A stretch of 31,111 nt of DNA from Spyradocola sp034113365 (GTDB lineage Bacteria; Bacillota; Clostridia; Christensenellales; UBA1750). Position numbers and translations under genes: made by a program. The notes beneath the pieces were generated by a model, which was given only the letters and a program-made list of their open reading frames with translations, was not told the DNA's origin and searched no databases. This document shows, piece after piece, positions 29,805-31,111 of the stretch; within the stretch, counting starts at the first letter, position 1; each line of letters opens with the position of its first letter. The stretch covers positions 1 through 31,111 of the forward strand of contig JAXEXP010000081.1 of the NCBI GenBank assembly GCA_034113365.1. Direction: 5' to 3'.

Positions 29805-31010
29805 ATGACGGCACTGTACCACACCCATCCCGAATGCACCCGGTTTACCGCCGAGGTGGTGAATTGCGAGCCCGTGCCGGAGCAGGAAGGGCTTTACCGC
29901 GTGGAGCTGAGCGACACGGCGTTCTATCCGACCGGCGGCGGGCAGCCCTGCGATCTGGGCGTGCTGGACGGCTGCCCGGTGGTGGACGTCACGCACGAGG
30001 GCGACGAGGCGCCCATCCTGCATTGCGTGCGCAGCGCGCGGCCGCTGAGCGGCACGGTGACGGGGCAGATCGACGCTGCGCGCCGCCGCGACCACACGCA
30101 GCAGCACTCGGGGCAGCATCTGATCTCCCACGTGCTCTACGAGCGCTTCGGGGCGTACTCGCTGGGGCTGCACGTGGGCAGGGAGGATAGTTACGTCGAC
30201 CTGGTGGACGACGGCAGCTTTCGGCTGACGCGCGAGATCTGTGACGACATGGAGCGGGAGATCAACGAATGGATCGCGCGGGACGAGCCGGTGCGGTGCT
30301 TCTTCCCCACGGAGCAGGAACTGGCCAACCTGCCGCTGCGCAAAAAGCCCGACCCGCACGAGGCGCTGCGTATCGTGTGCATCGGAAAGGAGGAGGCGGT
30401 GGCCTGCTGCGGCACGCATGTGACCTCCACCGCGCAGGTGCAGATGGTGCACATCCTCTCCTGGCAGCAGAGCCACGGCAATCTGCGCGTATTCTTTGTG
30501 GCGGGACTGCGCGCGGTGCAGTATGCGGCGCTGCGCATCGCCCAGGCGGACGCGGCGGCCAAGCTGTTCTCCTGCAATGTGGCAGAGCTGACCGCGGCGG
30601 TGGAGCGGCTCAAGGCGCAGGGGCAGGAGCTGGCGCACCAGCTGGGCGAGGCGCGCAAGGCGCTGGTGCTGGGCAAGCTCGCCGCGCTGGAGCCCGAGGC
30701 GCACGCGCAGGGCAACCTCTACGCCGCGGTGCTGGACGGCGCGGACGACGCGCAGCTGCGCGAGGGCATCTCCGCAGTGACGCGGCGCGACCCGATGGCG
30801 GTGTGCTTCCTTGCGGCGCCTGCGGGGGAGCAGTACGCTGCGGCGCTGGGCACGGGCGCGCAGAGCGCGGTGCACGCGGGCAATGCGCTCAGGGCGGTGC
30901 TCTCCGTGCTCGGCGGCAAGGGCGGCGGACGGCCGGACAGCGCGTTCGGGCGGTGCGCGCGCATGGACGAAGAAGAGGCGCGCGCGGCGCTGCGGTCGAT
31001 GATGGACTGA
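29805..31010 (+). CDS. Alanyl-tRNA editing protein with DHHA1 domain (AlaX-L type)
   Basis: A free-standing relative of the editing half of alanyl-tRNA synthetase that hydrolyses Ser- or Gly-tRNA(Ala). An N-terminal OB-like part with YPTGGGQPCD leads into the editing core: HSGQHLISH supplies zinc ligands His101 and His105, and ACCGTHV supplies the Cys and His pair. A coiled-coil (about residues 245-290) and a C-terminal DHHA1 domain ending in GGKGGGRPDSAFG follow, as in the large AlaX form (401 aa). No aminoacylation domain is present. It is last in a run of same-strand genes, 17 nt after the small lipoprotein gene, with only a weak ribosome site (GAGG). Confidence 0.9.
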   Translation: MTALYHTHPECTRFTAEVVNCEPVPEQEGLYRVELSDTAFYPTGGGQPCDLGVLDGCPVVDVTHEGDEAPILHCVRSARPLSGTVTGQIDAARRRDHTQQHSGQHLISHVLYERFGAYSLGLHVGREDSYVDLVDDGSFRLTREICDDMEREINEWIARDEPVRCFFPTEQELANLPLRKKPDPHEALRIVCIGKEEAVACCGTHVTSTAQVQMVHILSWQQSHGNLRVFFVAGLRAVQYAALRIAQADAAAKLFSCNVAELTAAVERLKAQGQELAHQLGEARKALVLGKLAALEPEAHAQGNLYAAVLDGADDAQLREGISAVTRRDPMAVCFLAAPAGEQYAAALGTGAQSAVHAGNALRAVLSVLGGKGGGRPDSAFGRCARMDEEEARAALRSMMD

Positions 31011-31111
31011 GTTGGGATCGGAATTGTGAATAGGAGCGGCTTCGCCTCCGGGGAGGGGCGGGGCGGCTTTTTTTGTGGGAAGGGGTGGGGTGTGCGCGGG
31101 GGACACCTCAT

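Noticed and set aside
31034..31074. Terminator after the alanyl-tRNA editing gene
   Set aside because: There is a run of seven T at 31068-31074, but I could not draw a clean stem immediately before it.

Overview
The window reads as a GC-rich, low-mobility chromosomal segment of a Gram-positive anaerobe, most likely a gut-type member of the Clostridia. The grounds are strong AGGAGG-type ribosome sites, sigma-A-like promoters with extended -10 boxes, Sec/lipobox lipoproteins with Thr-Pro linkers, a B. subtilis-type UxuA with an SDR-type mannonate oxidoreductase, a TIGR03905 TSCPD protein and a DUF5685 + J-domain pair. I cannot name the genus. No tRNA, rRNA, CRISPR array, transposase or phage structural gene was seen.

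Layout. (1) 1-275: an 89-nt stretch that folds into a fully paired four-way junction, then a hairpin/leader-like segment and the promoter of the aromatic operon. (2) 276-9478 (+): a tightly packed operon pheA-aroB-aroC-aroE/K-aroQ-aroF-aroA-tyrA, followed without a gap by azlC-azlD. It encodes all seven shikimate-pathway activities plus the first enzymes toward Phe and Tyr. (3) 9498-12077 (-): ppa, a lipoprotein gene and pepT behind their own promoter, which is overlapped by a perfect 12-bp inverted repeat. (4) 12077-16675: uxuA-uxuB (-) divergent from a cellobiose phosphorylase gene (+), with a LacI/CcpA-like operator between them: a small glucuronate/cellobiose module. (5) 16693-18036: a divergent creatininase-family gene (-) and an apparent rearrangement junction where a truncated XRE regulator (+) meets the tail of a lost membrane-protein gene (-). 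(6) 18059-21991 (-): one very long gene joining 4-alpha-glucanotransferase (MalQ) to glycogen phosphorylase (GlgP). (7) 22198-25494: a phosphoribosyltransferase-like protein lacking the acidic PRPP residues, an inositol monophosphatase, a DUF5131 gene (-) and a small lipoprotein gene. (8) 25829-31010: a beta-propeller lipoprotein and a TSCPD protein (-), then DUF5685, J-domain, small lipoprotein and alanyl-tRNA editing genes (+).

Two intergenic spaces, 22849-23203 and 25512-25782, hold two copies of the same unrecognised multi-hairpin repeat. Each sits right after a terminator-like hairpin, and each shows signs of a flanking duplication. Together with the four-way junction at 20-108, these repeats are the most unusual material here. 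Functionally the window couples aromatic amino acid synthesis, phosphorolytic use of cellobiose and alpha-glucan (saving ATP as sugar phosphates) and uronate breakdown, which fits a plant-polysaccharide-fermenting anaerobe.
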